64,000 nucleotides of DNA, taken from Pseudopedobacter sp038243635. GTDB lineage: Bacteria; Bacteroidota; Bacteroidia; Sphingobacteriales; Sphingobacteriaceae. This document shows, piece after piece, positions 34,601 through 42,896 of this stretch. How positions within the stretch are numbered: the first letter of the stretch is position 1; the number at the start of each line of letters is the position of its first letter. Location: contig JBBSQW010000016.1 of NCBI GenBank assembly GCA_038243635.1, positions 1-64,000 of the forward strand, in the 5' to 3' direction. Position numbers and translations under genes: made by a program. The notes beneath the pieces were generated by a model. That model saw only the letters and a list, made by a program, of their open reading frames with translations. It made no database searches and was not told the origin of the DNA.

Positions 34601-35378
34601 CATTATAGCAGATGATATCCCAGTCTCGAGCACTATCATCATAAAAACCGAATTTATAATCCTCTGTGCTGCCAGGTACACCATAATATTCCCAACGTGG
34701 CGGATTTGTATCTGTATTATAATCCCAACCAGCTATATAACCGTAAGAATGGTTTGATATTAACATGCCGCCAGTTGCAGCCTGCGTCATCTCCGCAGCA
34801 TCGTTGTTAAAATCCCAAGCATATAATTTTTGTAAACCCCAAGCCATGCCTCTTGTTTTAAGATAAACGCCTTTGGCAATCATTGTACCGGCGACGTGGG
34901 TTGCATGCAAACTAATGCTTGCAGGCTTATCTTTTTGTTCAATGCGATTCAAAGAAAATTCTTGGTGGTTTAATAAGATACTTCCGCCATCCCAAATGCC
35001 TACTTTACCAATTAGGTTATTGCTAGAACCGTTGATGTTTATACCTAAACTACCTCCGTTATAAAAACTATTAGTTCTCGTTGTTCCCGCGGCGGTTGTA
35101 TTGTCAAATGTTTTAAGGTATAATGGGAAGCCAAGATCATCCAATCCTTGCAAGGATATAACTGATCCATCTTTTTGCATCCGGAAAATGGGCCAATTGT
35201 TTTTTTTGGCCATCGCAAATGCTCTTTCTCTGTTAAGTTCTCTTTTGGTAGATAAATTAACAGTAAGCTGATTCAACGTTTCAGTCTGTTTTTTTGTAAC
35301 TAATATTTGGGGTATTTGTGCAAAACCTGTTTGACTAACTAAAGCCACTATCAAAAAAAGTATTACGTTTCTTAGCAT
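31617..35378 (-). CDS. Secreted S8 (subtilisin-like) serine peptidase with GEVED, CARDB-like and T9SS sorting domains
   Basis: The protein has 1,253 residues. A signal peptide (MLRNVILFLIVALVSQTGFA) is followed by a propeptide and the S8 domain (about 105-440) with Asp in GKVGIWDGG, His in LHATHVAGTM and Ser in LSGTSMAAPNVSGS. A beta-rich P-like domain follows (ICWTDPEG...LVNDLDLRL). Around 600-725 lies a GEVED domain (ADWNGDGDFDDLNEAV...DYKINF), then a CARDB-like segment (FSVKIKNFGSAALSNIPV). Ig-like parts lead to a type A T9SS C-terminal domain (FKVFPVPALDIL...GNYIFTIKTGSKIYSRKV). It should cross the outer membrane by the type IX system and be released or anchored at the surface. It stands alone. 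Confidence 0.93.
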   Translation of the reverse strand: MLRNVILFLIVALVSQTGFAQIPQILVTKKQTETLNQLTVNLSTKRELNRERAFAMAKKNNWPIFRMQKDGSVISLQGLDDLGFPLYLKTFDNTTAAGTTRTNSFYNGGSLGININGSSNNLIGKVGIWDGGSILLNHQEFSLNRIEQKDKPASISLHATHVAGTMIAKGVYLKTRGMAWGLQKLYAWDFNNDAAEMTQAATGGMLISNHSYGYIAGWDYNTDTNPPRWEYYGVPGSTEDYKFGFYDDSARDWDIICYNAPYYLPVSSAGNSRNLNGPAVGEDYYGYESASSSTFVSKGKRPAGISSNNGYDIIATTANAKNILTVGAVFGLPYGANKPSDIIVASFSSWGPTDDGRIKPDLVAAGVNVTSTSSDNVKAYTTLSGTSMAAPNVSGSLVLLQEYYAQVNGGAFMRSATLKGLAINTTDEAGTSLGPDYIFGWGLLNVESAGNLIKLNGAKSIISERTLAQGEVYNLQITSSGYGPLKATICWTDPEGAIKPDGTINDRTPKLVNDLDLRLTKDVTTYFPFKLNPLSPVTAATTADNIIDNVEQIYIPDAAPGQTYILKVSHKGSLVKGPQKYSIIVSGVGGKAYCASYPIANNDAIIEKVQLGSINNSVTVSCRTYSDFTNLTTDLEEGKTYPFTINLGTCGLNADKIVAIYADWNGDGDFDDLNEAVAKSRVYNTNGTFTGIIMVPEGVIAGNTSLLRVVLNQTNNPDDVSSCGAYEKGETQDYKINFIKSTTDVGIIAINDQLANLCATSTTNFSVKIKNFGSAALSNIPVVFTLSSNNTVIKTFTEIFIGTIEPNAEADFAFATSVDLQVNTTFTIDVKTAYSSDVISKNNASNKTVTTTSPQNPADLSVSACDNVPGYYQLNGSGDGTLYWYSAANDTLPFQIGNNTFTDKKPTANTFYVGLNDFKSYFGAKNKKVYAGGNYSGNFGPKPIITVAAPMVLDSALLYISQSGQLTFTVETADGLILSSRTIDVTRTKTTADVESAANLINDDVNDPGKMFKIGLEFPAAGTYYIGIDFNGATIFRSNSGVNNIPLTLGNDIIKLSGAYSETNGVIASSYYYFYNMLFRSLGCSNFNRQAVTLGKPTITQSGATLSASVAKNYQWYLNNAVISGATSQTYNPAVSGVYQVEAFTLSGCNSKSANFNYIFSNIAPTNPAEISFKVFPVPALDILNYSFELSKRESVEITVTNVFGQNVYLRKQANFIGKLTDGITVKDYTPGNYIFTIKTGSKIYSRKVTIAR

Positions 35379-35491
35379 ATAGGTTTTAAAGCTTTAGGTT
35401 TTGAGTTTTATTCTAGAACTCAACTTTCCAACAAAACTTATTAGTTAATCTCGATAAGTTCAAATTTGTTTTAATTTATTCCAAAATAGCT

Positions 35492-36343
35492 TTAAAAGCT
35501 TTCTTTTTCTTTTATCCAAACAAATAGCTCGTCAATTGGCCTTTCTAAAACTTTACCAAAATTGATTTCATATTTATCGGTTACTTCTTTTAAAATTTCT
35601 TGAAAGTGGAAAGCTATGGAGCCTACAAAGTGGCAGTTATGTTCTTTATAATTAGGGTAGCTGAGGATGTGGCTTTGTACAAATTTATCAAAACCAGTAT
35701 ATAGCAGATTTTGAATGTAAGGATGGTCGTAACAAATACTCATGAAAGGCGCAAAAGAAGCCAGAAAATGATTTGGCATTGCTTTATGATAAAGGTTTTT
35801 AATCACCGTTTCTTTATCTAACCTATATTCTTTATTAAACTCTTTCTGTATATCCTGTGGTGCTCTTTGGTACAAAAAATCAGTAATTAAGATTTTACCA
35901 AAGTACGTTCCAGAACCGTCCTCGCCTAAAACATAACCTAAGCCAAGGTTACTTGGGAAATCTTCTTTGCCGTTGTAGAACGAAATAGCAGAACCAGTAC
36001 CCAAGGTGGCGCAAATGCCAGGTGCATTTTTACAACATGCAATTGCCGAACCTAAAGAGTCGTTTTCTACAGAGATAAAAGCATTTGTAAATCGAGTGCT
36101 TAATGCGTTTGATACCAACTCTCTTCGATCTGGACTTGTACAGCCAGCGCCATAAAAATGAATTTCTGTTACTTGGTCAGCAATGTTATTGAAAGGCTTA
36201 AAATTGTTTAAGCTTCTGATAATCTCTTTTTCAGACCAAAAAAAAGGGTTTACACCTCCTGTAGTGTGTTTTTGCTCCGTATTATCGTCTAACTGTAAAA
36301 TCCAGTCGGTTTTAGATGAACCGCCATCTGCAACAAGTAGCAT
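35492..36343 (-). CDS. BadF/BadG-type ATPase, N-acetylglucosamine kinase-like
   Basis: The protein has 283 residues of the ASKHA fold. Phosphate-binding loops are LLVADGGSSKTDWILQL at the N-terminus and LGTGSAISFYNG near 118, with VLGEDGSGTYFGK near 138 as the typical BadF/NAGK adenosine-side motif. These proteins phosphorylate amino sugars such as N-acetylglucosamine and help recycle cell-wall sugars. The sugar site is not decisive from sequence. The gene lies one base downstream of a receiver-only response regulator on the same strand, so the two are probably co-transcribed. Confidence 0.82.
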   Translation of the reverse strand: MLLVADGGSSKTDWILQLDDNTEQKHTTGGVNPFFWSEKEIIRSLNNFKPFNNIADQVTEIHFYGAGCTSPDRRELVSNALSTRFTNAFISVENDSLGSAIACCKNAPGICATLGTGSAISFYNGKEDFPSNLGLGYVLGEDGSGTYFGKILITDFLYQRAPQDIQKEFNKEYRLDKETVIKNLYHKAMPNHFLASFAPFMSICYDHPYIQNLLYTGFDKFVQSHILSYPNYKEHNCHFVGSIAFHFQEILKEVTDKYEINFGKVLERPIDELFVWIKEKESF

Positions 36344-36344
36344 T

Positions 36345-36737
36345 TTAAATTGTTTTTAACAAATCAGACGTCAAAGGTTTTCCTAAGAAATCAGTCACAT
36401 TATTAAATTCAATAACTTTTTTATGATCATTTGGATCTAAAGAAGAAGATAATATAACGATTTTGACGCTTTGTTTATTTGGAGATTGAATCTCTTGAAA
36501 TTCTACTAAAAAATCGAAACCCGTTTTAATAGGCATTCTGATATCTAGAAAAATTACTTCGGGTAGGGTTTTATTGTTTTTATCTAACTCATGCAAATAA
36601 TTAATTGCAGATTCGCAAGATTGTTTGATAACAATTTCCTCCGCGAAATCACAGGTTTTCAGAATTTTCTCATTGATCATATTATCAATGAAGTTATCGT
36701 CAATCAGTAATGCGCTTTTGTATTTGTAATCTGGCAT
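36345..36737 (-). CDS. Single-domain response regulator (receiver only)
   Basis: The protein has 130 residues and is one CheY-like receiver. The acidic pocket is LLIDDN near 11-16, the phospho-acceptor is the Asp of FLDIRMP near 65, the switch Ser/Thr is in VILSSS, and the conserved Lys is in LGKPL. There is no output domain. It shows the extended loop and ..FLDI.MP pattern of Bacteroidota receivers that act through phosphorelay or protein binding. No histidine kinase is in the neighbourhood. It precedes the BadF/NAGK-like gene by one base. Confidence 0.88.
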   Translation of the reverse strand: MPDYKYKSALLIDDNFIDNMINEKILKTCDFAEEIVIKQSCESAINYLHELDKNNKTLPEVIFLDIRMPIKTGFDFLVEFQEIQSPNKQSVKIVILSSSLDPNDHKKVIEFNNVTDFLGKPLTSDLLKTI

Positions 36738-36803
36738 AGATAAAAAATTATATACAAATATATAAAAAGTATGTGTTAAACTTTTTTTAAGTCATGTATT
36801 CTT

Positions 36804-38117
36804 TTATAAAGTAATGGTGCCTGTAATTTCTTTTAACGTAATTTCACTTATTTTAGCTTGATACAAAGCATTCGCATATCGGGCCGTTGCATCCATGTAG
36901 TTTCTTTGTGCTTCCCTAAGTTCTAAAGGCACAATACTTCCTAATCTGTATTTCTCTAAAGTAATTTTCAAGTTTTCTTCTGCAACTTCTACATTTTTTT
37001 CTTCTAATGAAATTAACTGCAAGCTGGTTTGGTAGCTTTGGAAACTAATTAATAACTGCGCATCAACATCTTGTTTAATACGTTCAAAGTCAAGGTCCGA
37101 GTTATCTAATAATAACTTGGCGTTTTTCTCTGAACGGGTTTGTTGCCAACCATTAAATATGTTCACAGATGCAGTTACACCGTAATTAAAGCCTCTGTTA
37201 TTGGATCGTAGCGCAAAACCTGTTGGTGGCGAAGTGGTTTTAGCAAAGTTGTAACCCGAATTTAGCGAGATTACGGGATACCGATTCGCCTTTACCTGCT
37301 TTACATATATTTCTGATATCTTTTTATTGATTTCAGCAGTTTTTAAATCCGGATTTTGGCTATCAATTAATGATTTTAGCGTTTGATAAACCAAGCTTTT
37401 ATCAATCAATATGTCTTCATCTATTTTGAAACTGGTTTCCAGGTTTCGAGCCATCAGCTGGTTAAGGTTTACTTTTCCAGTTCTAATGCGATCTTCTTGC
37501 ATCAATAGTTGTGTGGTGTCAGCATTTAAATCAACTTTGGCAGCTAATAATTCTAGTTTAGAGCCTTTACCTAAAGTATGCCTAGATTTTGCATTGTTTA
37601 AACGGATGGTCGATACTTCTAAAGCAGTTTCTATTGCTACCAACTGTTTTTTTTGCGATGCAAGGTTATAATAAGCTTCCACAACCGAAGCGATGGTGTT
37701 TTGTACAGTTACTTGTGCATTTAATTCTCCAAGTTTTTCAAGTTCTTGTAATCTATCATACTCTGCAAACATTTTGAAACCGTCAAAAACCTTCCAATTT
37801 AAACCAACACCATAATTTAAGTTTGTAGTTTTTGCATTGTTAGCTTCACGAGTCTCGCCGTTTGCTAGATCTACTTTAGACGTCTGGATATTATTAACAT
37901 CATTTAAGTTACCAGTAATATTGGGCAAAAAACCAGCATTCCCATAGCTCAAATCGTTTTTCGCAATGGCACTTTCGTTATTACGGAGTTTGATGCTGTA
38001 ATTGTTTTCAAGTGCAATACTGATGGCGTCTTTTAAATTCAGTTTTTCTTGTGCGATTAAATCGCCAAAAGGCAAACAAAATAATAAGAGACTATATAAT
38101 AAGGTCGTCTGTTTCAT
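36804..38117 (-). CDS. TolC-family outer membrane efflux protein (second system)
   Basis: I choose MKQTTLLYSLLLFCLPFG as the start (437 residues), which is a signal peptide; an in-frame ATG three codons upstream would overlap the RND stop codon. Two OEP halves are visible: LNLKDAISIALENNYSIKLR at the start of the first, and a second ending in KNVEVAEENLKITLEKYRLG and PLELREAQRNYMDATARYAN, the helix-loop-helix pattern of TolC. It is the last gene of the marR-MFP-RND-tolC operon and completes a tripartite pump from inner membrane to cell surface. Confidence 0.92.
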   Translation of the reverse strand: MKQTTLLYSLLLFCLPFGDLIAQEKLNLKDAISIALENNYSIKLRNNESAIAKNDLSYGNAGFLPNITGNLNDVNNIQTSKVDLANGETREANNAKTTNLNYGVGLNWKVFDGFKMFAEYDRLQELEKLGELNAQVTVQNTIASVVEAYYNLASQKKQLVAIETALEVSTIRLNNAKSRHTLGKGSKLELLAAKVDLNADTTQLLMQEDRIRTGKVNLNQLMARNLETSFKIDEDILIDKSLVYQTLKSLIDSQNPDLKTAEINKKISEIYVKQVKANRYPVISLNSGYNFAKTTSPPTGFALRSNNRGFNYGVTASVNIFNGWQQTRSEKNAKLLLDNSDLDFERIKQDVDAQLLISFQSYQTSLQLISLEEKNVEVAEENLKITLEKYRLGSIVPLELREAQRNYMDATARYANALYQAKISEITLKEITGTITL

Positions 38118-38118
38118 T

Positions 38119-41100
38119 TTAAGCATTTTTTTCTGCGAGTTTAATTTCCCTATCTGCTTTTTCAGCTCTAGATTCTTTGTGTTCTTTAGACCAGTAAGAG
38201 TAAATGGCTGGAATTACGAATAAAGTAAGTATCAGGGAAAATAAAGTTCCTCCAATAATTACAGTACCCATGCTCATTCTGCTTTTTGAAGCGGCACCAA
38301 ATGCCATCGCAATCGGCAGCGCACCCAATGCAATTGTTAAACTAGTCATTAAAATAGGGCGTAAACGCGATACTGACGCTTGTCTGATGGCTTCGGCTAC
38401 TGGAACTCCTTTTTCTTTGAGTTGATTTGCAAATTCAACGATGAGGATTCCGTTTTTGGTTACCAAGCCTATGAGCATAATGGTTCCAATCTGACTAAAA
38501 ATATTCCAAGATTGACCTAATAGCCACAGCGAGAAAAACGCTCCAGCAACTGCCATTGGAACCGTTAAAATAATGATAACGGGGTCAATAAAGCTTTCAA
38601 ATTGAGCTGCTAAAATCAGATAAACTAATAATAAAGCTAAGCCAAAAGCAAAAGAGGTATTTGAGTTACTTTCCGCAAAATCTCTGGATTCCCCAGCTAA
38701 ATCTGTTGAAAAACTGTCATCTAATATTTTGTCTTGAGCTTCTCGCATTGCTGCGATGCCATCGCCAATTGATTTCCCAGGAACAACTGCGCCCGAAACT
38801 GTTGCAGATACAAACCTGTTATTACGGAAAAGTTGTGGCGGACTGCTTTTTTCTTCAACGTTTACCAAGTTGTCTAACTGTATTAGTTTGCCCGCGGCGT
38901 TTCTTACGTAAATAGAACTTAAATCATAAGGGTCGTTACGTTTATTACTATCAAACTGACCAATAACTTGGTACTGCTTGCCATCCATAATAAAATAAGC
39001 AAACCTTTGCCCACTTAAAGAAAGTTGTAAAGTTTGTGCAACATCTAAAACCGAAACGCCTAAATCTTGTGCTTTATTTCTATCGATAGAAACGTAAAGC
39101 TCAGGTTTATTAAATTTGAGATTGACATCCGTGTTCGTGAAAATTGGATTTTTCCCAATTTCATCCATAAACAACGGAAGTTTCTCTCTAAGTCTTTCAA
39201 AATTAGGAGCTTGTATTACAAACTGAATAGGTAAGCCTCTAGATCTACCTACAGCAATAGTTGCTTGTTGAATTACAAAAGTTTTTGCGCCATTAAGTTG
39301 CTTCAAATCTTTGGTTAATTGCGTGGCAATATCACTTTGTGATCTTTCACGTTTACCGGCATCTTCTAACCTTAACCTAAAGAAACCAGTATTTGATGCG
39401 CCCGAACCCGAAAAGCCTGGAGAGGTTACCGATAAACCTGCTGCTATTTCTGGAATGGAATCTTGGATAAGCTTATTTACCTGCAACATGTAATCATCCG
39501 TATATTCAAAGGAAGAACCTTCTGGAGCGCTAATGGATAAGGAAAGCAAGCTTCTATCATCTAAAGGTGAGGTTTCTTTAGGTAACACTTTCCAAAACAA
39601 TACAATAACGCCAATACAAACAATTACGATAGGGAAAGCCAACCATCTTTTGTTTAAGAATTTCTCTAACCGCTCTTGGTAACTGCTGTTCATTTTCTGA
39701 AAAAACGGTTCTGTTTTAATGTAGAATTTAGACTTTGCTGTTCCTTTAATAAGGTATGCGTTAAGCATCGGCGTAAGCGTTAAAGAAACAAAGGCTGAGA
39801 TAAGTACAGCAGCACCAATTACAATCCCAAATTCCCTAAAAAGCCGCCCCACAAATCCTTCTAAAAATATGACGGGTAAAAATACCGCAGCCAACGTAAC
39901 TGAGATGGAGATTACCGCAAAAAAGATTTCATTTGCTCCTTTAATAGCTGCTTCAAAAGGCGACATACCTTCCTCTACTTTTTTATAAATATTTTCTGTA
40001 ACCACAATACCATCATCCACCACCAAACCGGTGGCGAGTACTACGGCCAATAAGGTTAGTACGTTTATGGAAAACCCAAATAGGTACATGATAAAAAACG
40101 TAGCAACTAAAGAAACTGGGATATCAATTAAAGGTCTAAAAGCAATACTCCAATCCCTAAAAAACAGATATATAATTAAAATAACCAGTACAAGCGCAAT
40201 ACCCAGTGTCTCTGCCACTTCAACCACCGAACGTTTTATAAAAACGGTATTATCTAAGGCAATATTTAAAGTGAAATCGTCTGGTAATTCTCTTTTTAGC
40301 TCCTCGTAGCGTTTATAAAATTCACTGGCAATATCAAGGTAATTGGCACCCGGTTGCGGAACAATAGCAGTTGCTACCATCGGTGTTTTGCCAGAACGTA
40401 AAACTGTTTCTTCGTTTTCTGGTCCTAATTCGGCATGCCCAACATCTTTTAATCGAATGATATTTAGCCCATCGTTCTTAATAATTAGGTTATTAAACTG
40501 ATCTGCATTTGATAGGTTACCAACTGTTTTTACTGTCAATTCTGTACTTTGGCCTGTGATTTTCCCGGATGGAAGCTCTACGTTTTGTTGATCTAAAGCA
40601 TTTTTAACGTCGAGCGGAGTTAAAGCATAAGATGCAAGTCTATCGGGGTCTAGCCATAAGCGCATTGCGTACTTCTTTTGTCCCCAAATTTGAACTGTAG
40701 AAACACCTGGAATAGTTTGAAGCCGTTGCGCAATTACGTTTTCCGCGTAATCACTTAGCTCCATTATATTCCGCTTATTACTCTGTATCGTCATCGAAAT
40801 AATGGCGTCGGAGTTTGCGTCGGCTTTAGAAACTACCGGTAATCCATCAATATCTTTAGGTAAACTGCGTGATGCTTGCGATACCTTATCTCTTACATCA
40901 TTTGCGGCTTCTTCTAAATCTTTATTTAAGTTAAACTCAATAGTGATAGAGCTTGAACCTTGGTTACTGGAAGAAGAAATGTTTTTAATTCCATCAATCT
41001 GGTTAATGTATTTTTCTAAAGGCTCAGTAATTTGCGATTCTATAATATCAGAGTTTGCTCCTGGGTAATTTGTACGTACAGAAACAACTGGCGGGTCAAG

Positions 41101-41217
41101 AGAAGGATATTCCCTTACACCTAAAAAGGCAAAACCAATAATTCCAAAAATTAACAATAAAAGGTTAACTACAATGGCTAAAACCGGTCTTTTTATACTG
41201 GTGGTGGATATACTCAT
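38119..41217 (-). CDS. RND (HAE1/AcrB-type) multidrug efflux permease
   Basis: The protein has 1,032 residues, normal for AcrB-like pumps, with 12 membrane segments and two large periplasmic loops. The proton-relay aspartates are in TM4 (ATGLVVDDGIVVTENIYK) and the matching Lys in TM10 (MLIGLVTKNGILIVEFANQ). The N-terminus SISTTSIKRPVLAIVVNLLL and REYPSLDPPVVSVRTNYPGA are typical of this branch (MexW/MuxB-like). The drug range cannot be read from sequence. It lies one base from the adaptor gene and abuts tolC, so the pump is a single transcription unit under a MarR regulator. Confidence 0.95.
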   Translation of the reverse strand: MSISTTSIKRPVLAIVVNLLLLIFGIIGFAFLGVREYPSLDPPVVSVRTNYPGANSDIIESQITEPLEKYINQIDGIKNISSSSNQGSSSITIEFNLNKDLEEAANDVRDKVSQASRSLPKDIDGLPVVSKADANSDAIISMTIQSNKRNIMELSDYAENVIAQRLQTIPGVSTVQIWGQKKYAMRLWLDPDRLASYALTPLDVKNALDQQNVELPSGKITGQSTELTVKTVGNLSNADQFNNLIIKNDGLNIIRLKDVGHAELGPENEETVLRSGKTPMVATAIVPQPGANYLDIASEFYKRYEELKRELPDDFTLNIALDNTVFIKRSVVEVAETLGIALVLVILIIYLFFRDWSIAFRPLIDIPVSLVATFFIMYLFGFSINVLTLLAVVLATGLVVDDGIVVTENIYKKVEEGMSPFEAAIKGANEIFFAVISISVTLAAVFLPVIFLEGFVGRLFREFGIVIGAAVLISAFVSLTLTPMLNAYLIKGTAKSKFYIKTEPFFQKMNSSYQERLEKFLNKRWLAFPIVIVCIGVIVLFWKVLPKETSPLDDRSLLSLSISAPEGSSFEYTDDYMLQVNKLIQDSIPEIAAGLSVTSPGFSGSGASNTGFFRLRLEDAGKRERSQSDIATQLTKDLKQLNGAKTFVIQQATIAVGRSRGLPIQFVIQAPNFERLREKLPLFMDEIGKNPIFTNTDVNLKFNKPELYVSIDRNKAQDLGVSVLDVAQTLQLSLSGQRFAYFIMDGKQYQVIGQFDSNKRNDPYDLSSIYVRNAAGKLIQLDNLVNVEEKSSPPQLFRNNRFVSATVSGAVVPGKSIGDGIAAMREAQDKILDDSFSTDLAGESRDFAESNSNTSFAFGLALLLVYLILAAQFESFIDPVIIILTVPMAVAGAFFSLWLLGQSWNIFSQIGTIMLIGLVTKNGILIVEFANQLKEKGVPVAEAIRQASVSRLRPILMTSLTIALGALPIAMAFGAASKSRMSMGTVIIGGTLFSLILTLFVIPAIYSYWSKEHKESRAEKADREIKLAEKNA

Positions 41218-41218
41218 G

Positions 41219-42292
41219 CTATTTTTTTATTTCGTTACCTAACCTCACTTCAACAGGAGTGCCTGCTTTTAATGCCATTATTCCACTCGTAATTACGGTG
41301 TCTCCCGCGGATAAACCTTTGCTAACTAAAATTTTATCAGCAGTTCTAACGTCTGATACAATATTTACAGGTTCTGCTTTGCCATCTTTCAATACAAAAA
41401 CCTGTTTACCATTTAAAATCGGCGTTACCGCCACAGATGGAATTAATAAGGCATCTTTAATCGACTTAAGGGTGATATTTACGTTGGCAAATGTTCCTGG
41501 AATTAAGTAATTGTTGCTGTTTTCTGCCAAAGCTTTAATAACCAATGTTCTGGTATTGATATCAATAGCGGGCTCTTTTGCATAGATCACACCTTCAAAA
41601 ACCTTAGAAGTACCAGCAACGGTGAAATTTATTTTTGAACCATCGTTAACCATTTGGGTGTATTTTTCTGGTATAGAAAATGAAATTTTAACTGGATTGA
41701 TGCTCACTAAGTTGGCAATTACCTGAGTAGGGGTAACGTAAGCACCATTAGATACATTTCGCAAACCAATTTTTCCCGAAAATGGCGCTCTGATAGATGT
41801 TTTAGCAAGTTGGGCCCTAACCAGTTGCGTTTGCGCTTGTAATGATTTCAACTCCGCCTCGGCATTGTCAAACTCTTCTATACTTATCGCCTCCGACTTT
41901 AGTAATTTAGAAGCTCTATCTGCCGTTTCGTTTGCTAATTTCTGTCTTGTTAAAGCTTGTGCGTATTGCGCTTGTAGTTCGCTATCATCAATTTTTAATA
42001 ATAACGTTCCTTTACTAACAGAGGTGCCTTCTTTAAAGTTTATACTTTTAATAAGTCCTGATATTTCGCTACGAATCTCCACTTGTTCGTTTGCTTCAAT
42101 ACTTCCAGAAACACTCACCTCGTCAGAAAAATCTTCGTTAATAGCAACAATACCATTTACGATTACTTTGGTCGAATTTTTAGAAACTCCAGCACCATTT
42201 ACGTTTGTTTCCTTGTTTGCATTTATCCGGTTGTAGATTAAATAAACTAACAACAATACGATAGCTGCATATACAATGTATGTTATCTTCAT
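41219..42292 (-). CDS. RND efflux periplasmic adaptor (membrane fusion protein)
   Basis: The protein has 357 residues. An N-terminal membrane anchor (ITYIVYAAIVLLLVYLIY) is followed by the lipoyl half GSIEANEQVEIRSEISGLIK, an alpha-hairpin (LKSEAISIEEFDNAEAELKS), the second half TSIRAPFSGKIGLRNVSNGA and the beta-barrel. It links the RND pump to TolC. It lies three bases after marR and one base before the pump gene. All parts of the adaptor fold are present, in contrast to the adaptor at 9057-10121. Confidence 0.93.
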   Translation of the reverse strand: MKITYIVYAAIVLLLVYLIYNRINANKETNVNGAGVSKNSTKVIVNGIVAINEDFSDEVSVSGSIEANEQVEIRSEISGLIKSINFKEGTSVSKGTLLLKIDDSELQAQYAQALTRQKLANETADRASKLLKSEAISIEEFDNAEAELKSLQAQTQLVRAQLAKTSIRAPFSGKIGLRNVSNGAYVTPTQVIANLVSINPVKISFSIPEKYTQMVNDGSKINFTVAGTSKVFEGVIYAKEPAIDINTRTLVIKALAENSNNYLIPGTFANVNITLKSIKDALLIPSVAVTPILNGKQVFVLKDGKAEPVNIVSDVRTADKILVSKGLSAGDTVITSGIMALKAGTPVEVRLGNEIKK

Positions 42293-42295
42293 AAT

Positions 42296-42775
42296 TTATA
42301 TTTTTGATTTGGTATAGTCTACAGTAATATGGTGCTCACTATCAATATTTAAATTAATTTCTAATTGCCTAATAACTTCAAAAAAAATCGTTTTGTTTGC
42401 ATCGCTGATGTTGCCTAAAGCTAAGTCGTTAGTTTTCTCAATGGCTAGGTTAATTTCGGGAATGTATTGATGAGCTTTTTCTGTGAGTTTAATTAAATGC
42501 TTCCGCCGATCTTCTGCGCTGGTTTCCCTGTAAACAAAACCGTTGTTTGATAAATAATCTATCATGCTCACCATAAAAGATTTGTCGACATGAAAATACT
42601 TTGCTAAATCTTTTTGGGTCAAGCTTTCTTTGTGCTCAAAAATATGGATTAACGCGTAGTGATACCGTTCTAAAGGAATATTCTGGGTAAAATCAGCAAA
42701 GGTACTTAAGTACTTTTTGGTGATCATTATTAAATGATGGACGATAGGTTGTCTGGTAATATCGTTAGATGACAT
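42296..42775 (-). CDS. MarR-family transcriptional regulator of the RND operon
   Basis: The protein has 159 residues. The winged helix-turn-helix is clear: LTQKDLAKYFHVDKSFMVSM with recognition helix VDKSFMVSMIDYL, then the wing FVYRETSAEDRRKHLIKLTE carrying the conserved D-R-R. It is the first gene of the efflux operon. A 19-bp near-palindrome 30 bp upstream overlaps the expected -33 of its own promoter, so it probably represses the operon until a ligand binds. The promoter -7 box lies very close to the start codon, which suggests a nearly leaderless message or a start at the internal Met-17. Confidence 0.9.
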   Translation of the reverse strand: MSSNDITRQPIVHHLIMITKKYLSTFADFTQNIPLERYHYALIHIFEHKESLTQKDLAKYFHVDKSFMVSMIDYLSNNGFVYRETSAEDRRKHLIKLTEKAHQYIPEINLAIEKTNDLALGNISDANKTIFFEVIRQLEINLNIDSEHHITVDYTKSKI

Positions 42776-42779
42776 ATCT

Positions 42780-42787
42780 CAAAAATA
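42780..42787 (-). promoter_or_regulatory. Putative -7 element of the marR-RND operon
   Basis: The minus strand reads TATTTTTG, an exact TAnnTTTG match. It ends five bases before the annotated ATG. No TTG is seen 19 bp upstream; that position falls inside the near-palindrome at 42805-42823. Confidence 0.45.
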
Positions 42788-42804
42788 ATTATTTGTTGGG
42801 TACT

Positions 42805-42823
42805 TAGTTGGTAGTATCAACTA
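42805..42823. promoter_or_regulatory. Candidate MarR operator
   Basis: TAGTTGGTAGTATCAACTA is a near-perfect 19-bp palindrome: 16 of the 18 non-central positions are symmetrical. It lies between divergent marR and the M61 gene, over the -33 zone of the former and 11 bp upstream of the -33 of the latter. Binding by the MarR protein is inferred from position. Confidence 0.6.
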
Positions 42824-42833
42824 TATTACATTT

Positions 42834-42863
42834 TTGTGATTATTTAAGTAAATTGTATTTTTA
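42834..42863 (+). promoter_or_regulatory. Putative promoter of the M61 peptidase gene
   Basis: TTG at 42834-42836 and TATTTTTA at 42856-42863 are separated by 19 bp. The octamer differs from TAnnTTTG only in the last base. The start codon is 34 bp further. Confidence 0.5.
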
Positions 42864-42896
42864 GTTTTAAAATTTATATCCCATCAACATAAGAAC

